Source: an uncultured Bacteroidota bacterium
Lineage (GTDB): Bacteria; Bacteroidota; Bacteroidia; Flavobacteriales; Flavobacteriaceae
Assembly (NCBI GenBank): GCA_902608795.1
Contig: CACLPI010000010.1
Coordinates: 1 to 39,474 of the forward strand
Direction: 5' to 3'
DNA length: 39,474 nucleotides
In this document: positions 28,144 to 36,861 of the stretch, piece after piece
How positions within the stretch are numbered: the stretch's first letter is position 1
Layout: each line of letters opens with the position of its first letter
Notes under the pieces: model-generated
Databases searched by the model: none
What the model saw: the letters and a program-made list of their open reading frames with translations, nothing else
What the model was told of the DNA's origin: nothing
Program-made: the position numbers and the translations under genes

Positions 28144-31100
28144 TTAAAAATTAACTTGAAGTCCAATATTATAAACCTTTTGTGGAGGGTATCCAAGTCC
28201 ATTACCCCCCATTTCGGTATCCCATAAATCAAATTTTGAAAATGTTAGAAGGTTTAACCCGGTAAAGTATACTCTAGTACTCAAACCTGAAAATAAACCT
28301 ACCTCACTTTCAGGAAATGTATATCCGATTTCAATATTTTTCAATCTAATAAAATCACCATCTCTCTGCCACCATGTTGATTGCTGTTCATTATTTGCAA
28401 TTGAATAGGTTGATAGTCTTGGCCAAAATGCATTTGGATTTGGGTTATTTATTGACCAGTGATTATTAGCTATAACATTCAAAGCATTTCTTTCATTTAC
28501 AAATGGTGATATATCGTTTGGATTAATAAAAAATGATGTCCTAGCTACACCCTGCATAAATACAGAAAAATCATAACCATTGTAAGAAGCAGATATCCCA
28601 AATCCATAGACAATTTCTGGAACAGTAGGTTTTCCGATCGGAACTCTATCTAATTCATTAACAACCCCATCATTATTAATATCGGTATATTTTATATCTC
28701 CAGGCATGTAAGAATTTGATGAAGATGAAAAACCATTGAATTGCTCAGGAGAATTATCAATATCCGCCTGATCTATAAAAAGTCTCTCAGCAATTAATCC
28801 CCACGCTTGATTAACAGGGTAACCAATCCTACTCAAATAATCATAAGTGTAGTCAGGTTCTCCATTGATTAGAACTTCGTTTGTTGAGTATGTAAAGTTA
28901 CCTCTTCCAGAGATGATTAACCCCGAGTCAAAGGCTTTATTATAGTCAATTGATAAATCAACCCCTTTTGAATCAACCTCCCCAAGATTACTGCTAATTG
29001 TTGTTGTTAGTCCCATGGTTGAGGGAATATAATCTCTTGACATGTAAATTTTCGATCGATGCTCTGTGAAATAATCAAGCTGAAGGTTCAAAGAATTAAA
29101 TAACCCAAGCTCTAATCCATAATTTGTTTTTTCGGCAACTTCCCATGTTACATTTTGATTTGAATACCTGTCAATAACATATCCTTGGTAATAATTGTTA
29201 AAATCAGATCCCCAAGTAAATCCATAACTATCGCTTTGCAAATTTACCTCTGACAAATAGAAAAATCTATCATCAGCACTTGAAATTCCGTCATTACCAA
29301 CAAGACCGTGAGTGAGTTTTAATTTAAACATACTCACGTCAGGCATATTTTCATTAAACCATTTTTCATTTGAAACAATCCATCCTAATCCAATTGATGG
29401 GAAAAATCCAAATCTATTGTTTTTAGCAAACTTTTCAGAACCATTATATCCAAAATTGAGCTCTGTAAAGTATCTAGAATCATAGTTGTACGACAATCTA
29501 CCAGAAAGACCCAGATTTCTTGATGGTAAGGTAGCAAATGCAGAAGCACCACCAATAGTGTTCAAGGATTCACTGAAATTAAATACAAGTAAACCACCAA
29601 CATCATGAAGTTCTTTAAATTTTCTATTATATTCGGTAACAAACTCATAATAAAATCTACTTGTGCCCAAGTTATCAACACTTGGATTATTTAAAAATTC
29701 GGTACCTTCTTGGATTCTATATAAATAATTTAAAATTCCCTGTTCAGTTTCAACTTCTGCCATACCATAATAAAATGGGGTATATTCTCTAGAATTTTCA
29801 TTCATTGTGAAAGTGCGAACAGATGCCATTCCGCGAAATCTTAGTCCTTCAGTAATGAAATTAAGATCTTGCTCAATTTGTACTTGTGAAAGAATAGTAT
29901 TTGTAAATCTGTCCTTATAACCCTTGACCATATCAGCGTATGGATTTGGAAAACCTCCATTTCCTTTATTACCAAACAAAGTATGGTTATATCCTAAATT
30001 ATCTTCATAAGTAAAAAACTTTGGAAAATTTGCGGGATTTGCCTGCATAACAGAACGAAATATATCATTAGCTGAAATAGACGGTCCGTTATATCTTTCA
30101 AATAAAGAATAAAATTTAACAGCAATCTTTGTAGTATTTGTAAGGTTAATATTAATATTTGCCCTTAAATTGGATCTTTTGATATCAATATTGTTATTAA
30201 AGTTATTAAGTGGATCTACATTTAGTAATCCTGTATCATTATTGTGAGAAACCGAAAGGTAGTATTGAGCTATATCACCACCGCCATTTACATTTAAGTT
30301 AGCCTTTCTGTTAAGTGTATAATCTTTAAAAAGTTCATTATACCAATTAACATTTGGGAAAATATTGGGATCTCCCCCATTTAGAGTTCCGTATATTTTT
30401 GATATACTGTAAGTTAATGGTGCTGAAGGATCCCTTGTTCTAGTAGCTCGGTTATATAGGTTCATATAATCAACTCCAGATAAAAATTCATTTGTTTGAG
30501 AAGGGGCTGATATCGAATTTTCATATCTGAAAGAAACTTTTGCCTTACCTTTTTTACCTTCCTTAGTTGTAACCAATATTACTCCGTTTGCACCACGAGC
30601 ACCATAAAGGGATGTTGCGGTAGCATCTTTCATTATGGAAAAGCTAGCAATGTTGTCTGGTTCAATTCTTGCCAGGTCATTTGTTGTAACTTCTAAACCA
30701 TCGATTAAAATCAGAGGGTTATTTGCGTATCCAAAACTTGTTACACCTCTAATAAAAAATTCAGCATTATCTGCACCGGGCTCACCAGATCTTTGGTATG
30801 AAATTAATCCTGCTAATTTTCCAGCCATAGCATTTGTAATGTTTGATGTTGGAATTTTTAATTCTGAGGGATTAATTGTATTAATAGACCCAATTACACT
30901 ATTTTTTTTCTGTTTTTGAAAAGCTACAACCTGTACCTCTTCGAGCGACTCAGGGCTTTCAACTAAAATAATATCAATTTTACTCTGATTGTCAATCAAG
31001 ATTGACTGAGTTTCAAATCCAATATAAGAGAATTGAATATTTTGACGAATGTTTTCAGCTTTTATGGCATAGGTTCCTTCAAAAGTCGTGGTAGTACCAT

Positions 31101-31245
31101 TGTTTGTTCCCTCGATTAAAACTGTTACCCCGGGAAGGGGATTACCTCCATCGTCTACAACTAATCCACTAACAAGAATTGACTGAGAATAGGAAAAAGA
31201 CAAAAATAAAAACATAAAAAATGTTGTGAAATTTCTGCAATCCAT
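28144..31245 (-). CDS. SusC/RagA-family TonB-dependent outer-membrane transporter
   Basis: Imports oligosaccharides across the outer membrane using TonB energy. 1,033 residues. Signal peptide to about residue 20 (SYSQ), carboxypeptidase-regulatory-like beta-sandwich about 23-105 (VDDGGNPLPGVTVLIEG, IQFSYIGFETQ), plug about 120-240 with FFIRGV, PLILIDGLE, IASFSIMKDATATSLYG and ARGANGVILVTTK, then a 22-strand barrel ending in QVNF with a terminal aromatic as expected for BAM recognition. First gene of the leftward operon, with a good promoter close upstream. The TonB partner is not in the window. Confidence 0.97.
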   Translation of the reverse strand: MDCRNFTTFFMFLFLSFSYSQSILVSGLVVDDGGNPLPGVTVLIEGTNNGTTTTFEGTYAIKAENIRQNIQFSYIGFETQSILIDNQSKIDIILVESPESLEEVQVVAFQKQKKNSVIGSINTINPSELKIPTSNITNAMAGKLAGLISYQRSGEPGADNAEFFIRGVTSFGYANNPLILIDGLEVTTNDLARIEPDNIASFSIMKDATATSLYGARGANGVILVTTKEGKKGKAKVSFRYENSISAPSQTNEFLSGVDYMNLYNRATRTRDPSAPLTYSISKIYGTLNGGDPNIFPNVNWYNELFKDYTLNRKANLNVNGGGDIAQYYLSVSHNNDTGLLNVDPLNNFNNNIDIKRSNLRANININLTNTTKIAVKFYSLFERYNGPSISANDIFRSVMQANPANFPKFFTYEDNLGYNHTLFGNKGNGGFPNPYADMVKGYKDRFTNTILSQVQIEQDLNFITEGLRFRGMASVRTFTMNENSREYTPFYYGMAEVETEQGILNYLYRIQEGTEFLNNPSVDNLGTSRFYYEFVTEYNRKFKELHDVGGLLVFNFSESLNTIGGASAFATLPSRNLGLSGRLSYNYDSRYFTELNFGYNGSEKFAKNNRFGFFPSIGLGWIVSNEKWFNENMPDVSMFKLKLTHGLVGNDGISSADDRFFYLSEVNLQSDSYGFTWGSDFNNYYQGYVIDRYSNQNVTWEVAEKTNYGLELGLFNSLNLQLDYFTEHRSKIYMSRDYIPSTMGLTTTISSNLGEVDSKGVDLSIDYNKAFDSGLIISGRGNFTYSTNEVLINGEPDYTYDYLSRIGYPVNQAWGLIAERLFIDQADIDNSPEQFNGFSSSSNSYMPGDIKYTDINNDGVVNELDRVPIGKPTVPEIVYGFGISASYNGYDFSVFMQGVARTSFFINPNDISPFVNERNALNVIANNHWSINNPNPNAFWPRLSTYSIANNEQQSTWWQRDGDFIRLKNIEIGYTFPESEVGLFSGLSTRVYFTGLNLLTFSKFDLWDTEMGGNGLGYPPQKVYNIGLQVNF

Positions 31246-31263
31246 TTACTATTAATTTGATTA

Positions 31264-31293
31264 CAAAAATAAAACTAATTTATGTCTTATCAA
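31264..31293 (-). promoter_or_regulatory. Promoter of the susC operon (TTG-N19-TATTTTTG)
   Basis: On the minus strand TTG at 31293-31291 is followed after exactly 19 nt by TATTTTTG at 31271-31264, fitting the Bacteroidota -33/-7 pattern. The -7 box ends 18 nt before the susC ATG, so the leader would be about 12 nt. This is the best promoter match found in the window. Confidence 0.68.
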
Positions 31294-31322
31294 TAAAGAA
31301 AATATAATTTTATTTAACCTCA

Positions 31323-31350
31323 ATCAATTGATATTAGTTAAGATTAACTA
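31323..31350. promoter_or_regulatory. Inverted repeats upstream of the susC promoter, candidate operator
   Basis: TAGTTAA-GA-TTAACTA at 31335-31350 is a perfect 7+7 inverted repeat, and ATCAATTGAT at 31323-31332 a perfect 10-bp palindrome. They lie 30-57 nt upstream of the TTG box, where an activator could bind, within a 131-nt gap holding no gene. A weak terminator for DoxX is another reading, though there is no T run. Confidence 0.4.
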
Positions 31351-31376
31351 TAAATTATTTTACTTACTAGTTATTA

Positions 31377-31748
31377 TCAAGAGAATTTTTTATCAATTGA
31401 ATATTTTCCAGGACCAGTCACCATTAAGACTAGAAAAACTACTAAAAAAAGTAATGCTTTTTCAATTCGACTAAAAGGGTCACCCAAATGAACAATAAAA
31501 ATTGCAACGAACATTGTTGCTGCTGGAAAAAAGCTAAAAAACTTGGTTTTATATCCAATAATAATAAATATCGGAGCTAAAAATTCAGAAAAAACAGCAA
31601 GAAATAAAGTTGGACCCTCCCCTATACCAATAGGGTTTGAAAAACTAAAATCACCTTGAATAAGTTTATTTAGCTTACTTAATCCATGACCATAAAGCAT
31701 TGACCATGCAAAAACAATTCTTAAAATTAGTAATGCTATATTATTCAT
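31377..31748 (-). CDS. DoxX-family membrane protein
   Basis: 123 residues with four hydrophobic helices: ALLILRIVFAWSMLYGHG, the TLFLAVFSEFLAPIFIIIG region, FPAATMFVAIFIVHL and ALLFLVVFLVLMVTG. The small four-helix pattern with the GxxKL-like HGLSKL and a FSEF in helix 2 is that of DoxX/DoxD-related proteins. Roles suggested for the family concern quinone-linked redox or membrane integrity; nothing here narrows it. ATG start. It lies between the susC operon (same strand, 131-nt gap) and the divergent GH125 gene. Confidence 0.8.
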   Translation of the reverse strand: MNNIALLILRIVFAWSMLYGHGLSKLNKLIQGDFSFSNPIGIGEGPTLFLAVFSEFLAPIFIIIGYKTKFFSFFPAATMFVAIFIVHLGDPFSRIEKALLFLVVFLVLMVTGPGKYSIDKKFS

Positions 31749-31753
31749 TTTTT

Positions 31754-31761
31754 TAATTTTG
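31754..31761 (+). promoter_or_regulatory. Candidate -7 element (TAATTTTG) for the GH125 gene
   Basis: TAATTTTG fits TAnnTTTG and lies 30 nt before the ATG at 31792. No -33 TTG at good spacing. Confidence 0.45.
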
Positions 31762-31768
31762 TTGTATA

Positions 31769-31776
31769 CAAATATA
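31769..31776 (-). promoter_or_regulatory. Candidate -7 element (TATATTTG) for the DoxX gene
   Basis: On the minus strand TATATTTG at 31776-31769, 20 nt before the DoxX ATG. It faces the GH125 -7 box, so the two start sites would nearly coincide. Confidence 0.5.
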
Positions 31777-31791
31777 AATTATTAAATTTTG

Positions 31792-33267
31792 ATGATGAAT
31801 AGAAGAAAATTTGTTCTAAATACCAGCCTAGCTGGAGCTGGATTACTCGGAGCTTACCCAATATTGGGAAAAAACATGGCAAAAACCATGAAATATAATT
31901 CAAATCGTCCAGAAATTTCAAAAAGGACATTTTCAAGCGACTCTGTTGAGCAAATTATCAAAAGTGTAAAGTCAGAAATTAAAGACCCGCAATTGTATTG
32001 GATATTTGAAAATTGCTTTCCTAATACATTGGATACAACTGTAGATTATGAATTAATTGATGGAAAACCTGATACATTTATAATTACAGGTGATATTAAT
32101 GCTATGTGGCTTAGAGACTCTACAGCACAAGTCTGGCCTTATCTAAAACTTGTTAATAGTGATGAAAAAATAAAAAATTTAATAAAAGGGTTAATCAACA
32201 GGCAAGCAAAATGTGTATTGAGGGATCCTTATGCTAATTCTTTTTATAAAGATTTAAGTAGAGTATCAGATCATAATAAAGATATTCCTGCTCCTATTCC
32301 TGGTATACATGAGCAAAAATGGGAAGTTGATTCATTATGCTATGTGATTAGGTTAAGTTATAATTATTACAAACTAACCGGTGATGATAGTATTTTTGAT
32401 AAAACTTGGATTGAATCTTCTAAATTAATTGTTGATACGTTTTTAACCGAGCAAAGAAAAGATTTGAGTTCTCCTTACACATTTATCAGAAAAGGTACAG
32501 CAATGGTTGATGCTCCAGTTTTCTCAGGAACCGGAAGACCAGCAAAACCCAATGGATTAATTTTTTCAATGTTTAGACCATCTGATGATGCAACTATGTA
32601 TCCTTTTTTAATTCCTTCAAATATTTTTGCTTCAATTTCAATGACTCAACTTTCAGAAATATTTTTAGAAAAAAAAATAGACATGAATTACTCTGATAAG
32701 TGTATTAAAATTGCAAATGAAATTGATGATGCAATTAACAAATACGCTATTAAAAGACATCTTGATTATGGTAAAATATTTTCTTATGAAATTGATGGTT
32801 ATGGCAACCATCTTTACATGGATGACGCTAATGTTCCTTCATTAATGTCACTTCCATATCTTGATTCAAAATTTAAAAATAATGAGATTTACCTTAATAC
32901 TAGGAAATTCTTACTTAGTGAAAATAACCCATACTTTATAATAGGAAATTCTGCCGAGGGACAGGCCAGTCCACACACCGGAAAAGATAAAATATGGCCA
33001 ATGGGTATTATATTAAGAGCCATGACAAGTAATTCAGATAAGGAAATTGTAAAATGTATTAAGATGTTGGTGAATACGCATGCTGATACGGGTTTTATGC
33101 ATGAGGCATTTGACAAGAATAATCCCGACAATTATTTCAGATCATGGTTTGCTTGGGCAAATACTCTTTTCGGGGAATTGATATTAAAGGTAAGAGATGA
33201 AAGGCCTCATTTGTTACAGGTGAATTATTCGAAAATACCTAAACCTAATTACAAAAAAAATCGTTAA
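31792..33267 (+). CDS. Glycoside hydrolase family 125 (exo-alpha-1,6-mannosidase-like)
   Basis: Inverting, metal-independent exo-alpha-mannosidase family (formerly DUF1237). 491 residues from ATG 31792; a second ATG follows at once (31795), and a TTG directly before is unlikely to be used. The N-terminus NRRKFVLNTSLAGAGLLGA is a twin-arginine-type signal, so export folded to the periplasm is possible. Family landmarks: FPNTLDTTVDY, FIITGDINAMWLRDSTAQVWPYL, KWEVDSLCYVIRLSYNY, LIFSMFRPSDDA, MDDANVPSLMSLPYL and FMHEAFDKNNPDNYFRSWFAW broken by spacers. The stop shares a TTAA with the opposing CotH gene. Acts on alpha-1,6-mannose in the family; here the glycan is unknown. Confidence 0.93.
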   Translation: MMNRRKFVLNTSLAGAGLLGAYPILGKNMAKTMKYNSNRPEISKRTFSSDSVEQIIKSVKSEIKDPQLYWIFENCFPNTLDTTVDYELIDGKPDTFIITGDINAMWLRDSTAQVWPYLKLVNSDEKIKNLIKGLINRQAKCVLRDPYANSFYKDLSRVSDHNKDIPAPIPGIHEQKWEVDSLCYVIRLSYNYYKLTGDDSIFDKTWIESSKLIVDTFLTEQRKDLSSPYTFIRKGTAMVDAPVFSGTGRPAKPNGLIFSMFRPSDDATMYPFLIPSNIFASISMTQLSEIFLEKKIDMNYSDKCIKIANEIDDAINKYAIKRHLDYGKIFSYEIDGYGNHLYMDDANVPSLMSLPYLDSKFKNNEIYLNTRKFLLSENNPYFIIGNSAEGQASPHTGKDKIWPMGIILRAMTSNSDKEIVKCIKMLVNTHADTGFMHEAFDKNNPDNYFRSWFAWANTLFGELILKVRDERPHLLQVNYSKIPKPNYKKNR

Positions 33268-36200
33268 AATTTTATGATTTTTTTCGTCTTATTTGAACCT
33301 GATGAGGTTGTGATTTTTACAAAGTAAACACCAGGTGTTAAATCACCTAATTCAAGTCTAAACTGCTGAATACCTCCACTTATAAATCCATCATGAATAA
33401 CTTTCAAAAGAGAACCTTTGAGATCGTAAATATTTAAACTAGCGTGACCTTCATTATCTTGTTTAAATAAAATATTTAAATTGTTAATAAATGGGTTTGG
33501 ATAAACTTTGAAAAATACAAATTCATCATCATTTAAAGATGCTGTTGCAGAATTTACAGCATCAGGACTTCCATTGTAATTTATATTACTCCAATTGTGA
33601 GGTAGACTATTATCAAGATTAGGTTCAATTAACTCTAATGTGTAACCTTGGCCATTGGCTAAAACTGGCCATGGAGAAACTGAATCATAATAAACTTCAT
33701 CTTGTAAAACATAGTTTGAATCAAATAGTCTTACAGCGTCTGAGGATGATGACAGTCCAAAATCAAGTTCACCCAAATAATCTATTCCAGGATATGATTC
33801 AGCAAAATTTTCTGAATTTCTAACAATAACCAAGTAATCATAAGCATCTATATAAGTATTTTGTGGAAAAATAAATTCGTTTGAGTCGTTGTCATCTTTT
33901 AATACCCAACCTGAAAGATCAATATTTTCTTGATTTGGGTTATATATTTCTATCCAATCTCCCGAATCAAATTCATCAGATGAATTATAATTAATTTCAT
34001 TAATAACTAAGTTGAGGAATGAGCTACTTATAAAGTTTGCTTGTATATTAGACATAGATGTTATGTTTACTAGAATTTCTTCATCTGAGGAATTAATATC
34101 TCCACTCCAATGTGAGAATTCAAAACCCGAATTGGCAATGGCTTTCAATGTTATTGGAATATCCTCAAAATAATCACCATTCCATTGAGCTTGATTAATT
34201 TCTAAATTATTATTTAGCTTGATGTAGCCCATTTCAGGTGTTTCGTTAATTAGGGTTATTGTATGATAATTTTGTAAATCAAATTGTTGGAGAATATGAA
34301 ATTTTGCCTCAGGCTGTCTGTAAATTGCAAAATTATTCATGTTTTCTAAATAATTATATACAGTATTTTCTGAAACCCAAGGTTCACTTTCTATCCATCT
34401 CTCTATGTGATCAGACATTTCATTATACATGTTTTCATAAATATCAAGAAAATGTGAAGTAACATTTTCAGCCAAATACCTTGAATTCATTTCATCTGCA
34501 TAACGATTGATAAATTTATTTCTGAATACATTATTTTGCATAAGTTTTCTTATAAATAGTGTTGCCCATGGAGAATTCGCCCATGTAGTTTGATTACCTG
34601 ACAAAACAAAATCCAAGGTGTCAAAGAAATACGCATAATTCTGATCCCATTCAGACCACCACTGGCCTGCGAATCCAAAATCAGTATCATATAGTATCCA
34701 ACGCCATTTTCCTTCTGGATGTTTCCAAAATTTTACATTGTTTCCAGGATAATCACGGTTATCCATATAAATTTGAGCAATATGATATTCAATATAATTA
34801 TCTATGTCAATTTGATTTATTACATAGTTATAATTTTCTGAATTTGACAAATCATTTTGCTCAATATATTGCCTTAATTGCATATATTCATCACCATCTC
34901 CATCAATCACAGTAAGTCCTTCGGTAGTGATACCAAGCATATCAATATCATTAGGATTTACTTCATGCTTTGAGGCAAGCATATTTTCACTTACTTTTTC
35001 CCTTAGGTTATATAATCCCCAGTATTGATTATTAATAAAAGATGAAACGGTTTTATAACTTTGAAAATCAATATTAGAGCCTTCCATTAAACTAGTTATG
35101 GCAGCATCTCTCATATTAGTTCTCATCCAGTCATTTCCCGAGTTTCTTAGAACCAGTGATTCAAAGGAATCATAATTAAGCGTGTCAAAAAATTGATAAT
35201 CAAATTTTCCAACTCCATATGAATTTCTGGCAAAAATAGAAAGTGACTTTTGATCCCATCCCCTACTGTATGCGCCAAAAATTTTTATTCCAGCATTTGC
35301 AGAAAATTCTAAATTGTTATTTACGTAATATGAAATATGTATAGGTCTTTCCCAATCTTCCCAAAAATTTGCCCCAAAATATGGATAGCCTCCATAGTCA
35401 GGTGGCCCATATGCATAAATACCATAATCATAATCAAATAAATTATAATCGTCCGTTACTAAATGGATAATTGGAAGTTCACTCTCAGCATTAAAAAAAT
35501 AATTTCTTGTATTTGAATACAATGAAATATAATCATCTTTAAAGGCTTTGGCCCTGATTATCGTATTTTCATTTATTGAAATTGGACCTGAATAAAGTGT
35601 TGAATTTTCATTTGGTTCGGTAAAATCAATAGTATACCTTATTTCATCCTCAATTCCATTCCCTGTAATTTCAAGGTTTATCGGGTTTTGAAGATTTCCT
35701 CCATCATGAGAAAAAATTAAAGGATCAGATAATATCCCTGATGATTCTGGCGTATTATTTTGATAACCTGGAGTCGGATCTTGGAAAATAACATAATCGT
35801 CACTCAAAGAAGAAATACCATAAGAAATATTTGACGGTAAGCCTTCAAAGCTTATCGAATCAACAATATTTCCAGATGAATCATATAAATAAATATCCTC
35901 GCCGGAGGATGAAAGTTTAAAATCAGTGTGAAGAAAAGACTCTTCCCATAATTCAAGAATATCAGGGGGCTCAATTCCTTCATTAGATTCCGAATTATAA
36001 ATTGCTGAAAGAAATGGGATAATTGTCATGTCAGATGAGGTGTCTGAAATGTTGTGAATCTGAATAGCTAGAGTATTATTTCCGTTTATAAGCAGATCCT
36101 GAGGATTCTCAACAGAAAATCTGTCAGGAACACCACCCGAATAAATCTGAGCCTCGTGATCAATTTCAGTGGTTGTGTTATACGCTGGTGGAGTGCCATT

Positions 36201-36794
36201 AATATTAGCTCTTGCTACTTCAACACCATTAATATAGGCTACAAATCCATCGTCATAATCAATATCTAAAATTAAATTAGTGATTTCATTAATATCATTG
36301 ATACTAAAAGATTTTCTCAAATAAACAGAAATTGTACCCGCAGGCACAATTGTATTGTCATCTGAATCATCGTATCCAAAGCCAGAAGCTCCAATATTCC
36401 ATGCACTATCCTCAAATTCAGGATTCATCCAATTTAATTCGGTATTTTCATCGGGTATCACATAACGAAATATATCTCCTTGATTAATCAGTGTTCTTGC
36501 ATAGTATAAATCAGATCTATTTTTATCGGATGCCCATACAAGCAAATACTCGTCAGAGTCAATTGAAATATTTGGAAAAAGCCAGGGTGTATCATCGTCT
36601 ACAGAATCTGTTAATTGCCAATTATAAAGTGATACTTGATTAGAGCCGTAATTATATAACTCAATCCAATCTGGCGTATCACCATCCTCATCAAAAAATA
36701 TAGAATTCGACGCAGCAACTTCATTGATTCTTACAGTCTGAGAGTACGTAAAACTAAAAATTGATACTAATATTAGAAATAATTTAAATCTCAA
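33264..36794 (-). CDS. Secreted CotH-kinase protein with lamin-tail domains and T9SS tail
   Basis: 1,176 residues. Signal peptide about 1-18 (FTYSQ). In order: a lamin-tail domain about 20-75 (INEVAASN, DWIELYNYG), a beta-sandwich about 80-270 (SFSINDINEITNLILDIDYD), a chitobiase/hexosaminidase C-terminal-like domain about 355-430 (IRYTIDFTEPNENSTLYSGP), a CotH kinase-like domain about 440-770 (IHISYYVNNN, LVLRNSGNDW, NQYWGLYNLREK, WRWILYDTDFGF), a beta-repeat about 880-955, a second lamin-tail domain about 960-1065 (LVINEINYNSSD), and a T9SS tail from VYPNPF. CotH of Bacillus phosphorylates spore-coat proteins; the substrate here is unknown. The start is TTG at 36794-36792, right before the signal peptide. 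Confidence 0.88.
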   Translation of the reverse strand: MRFKLFLILVSIFSFTYSQTVRINEVAASNSIFFDEDGDTPDWIELYNYGSNQVSLYNWQLTDSVDDDTPWLFPNISIDSDEYLLVWASDKNRSDLYYARTLINQGDIFRYVIPDENTELNWMNPEFEDSAWNIGASGFGYDDSDDNTIVPAGTISVYLRKSFSINDINEITNLILDIDYDDGFVAYINGVEVARANINGTPPAYNTTTEIDHEAQIYSGGVPDRFSVENPQDLLINGNNTLAIQIHNISDTSSDMTIIPFLSAIYNSESNEGIEPPDILELWEESFLHTDFKLSSSGEDIYLYDSSGNIVDSISFEGLPSNISYGISSLSDDYVIFQDPTPGYQNNTPESSGILSDPLIFSHDGGNLQNPINLEITGNGIEDEIRYTIDFTEPNENSTLYSGPISINENTIIRAKAFKDDYISLYSNTRNYFFNAESELPIIHLVTDDYNLFDYDYGIYAYGPPDYGGYPYFGANFWEDWERPIHISYYVNNNLEFSANAGIKIFGAYSRGWDQKSLSIFARNSYGVGKFDYQFFDTLNYDSFESLVLRNSGNDWMRTNMRDAAITSLMEGSNIDFQSYKTVSSFINNQYWGLYNLREKVSENMLASKHEVNPNDIDMLGITTEGLTVIDGDGDEYMQLRQYIEQNDLSNSENYNYVINQIDIDNYIEYHIAQIYMDNRDYPGNNVKFWKHPEGKWRWILYDTDFGFAGQWWSEWDQNYAYFFDTLDFVLSGNQTTWANSPWATLFIRKLMQNNVFRNKFINRYADEMNSRYLAENVTSHFLDIYENMYNEMSDHIERWIESEPWVSENTVYNYLENMNNFAIYRQPEAKFHILQQFDLQNYHTITLINETPEMGYIKLNNNLEINQAQWNGDYFEDIPITLKAIANSGFEFSHWSGDINSSDEEILVNITSMSNIQANFISSSFLNLVINEINYNSSDEFDSGDWIEIYNPNQENIDLSGWVLKDDNDSNEFIFPQNTYIDAYDYLVIVRNSENFAESYPGIDYLGELDFGLSSSSDAVRLFDSNYVLQDEVYYDSVSPWPVLANGQGYTLELIEPNLDNSLPHNWSNINYNGSPDAVNSATASLNDDEFVFFKVYPNPFINNLNILFKQDNEGHASLNIYDLKGSLLKVIHDGFISGGIQQFRLELGDLTPGVYFVKITTSSGSNKTKKIIKF

Positions 36795-36861
36795 TTGGTA
36801 TAATTATTGTCAACATATGTATAAATATACTGATATAGTAACAAACTAGACTAAATATCAA

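Noticed and set aside
31789-31791. TTG start for the GH125 gene
   Set aside because: Two ATG codons follow immediately and precede the twin-arginine signal.
31745-31936. 63-codon minus-strand frame across the DoxX/GH125 gap
   Set aside because: Overlaps the GH125 N-terminus antisense and has no family resemblance.
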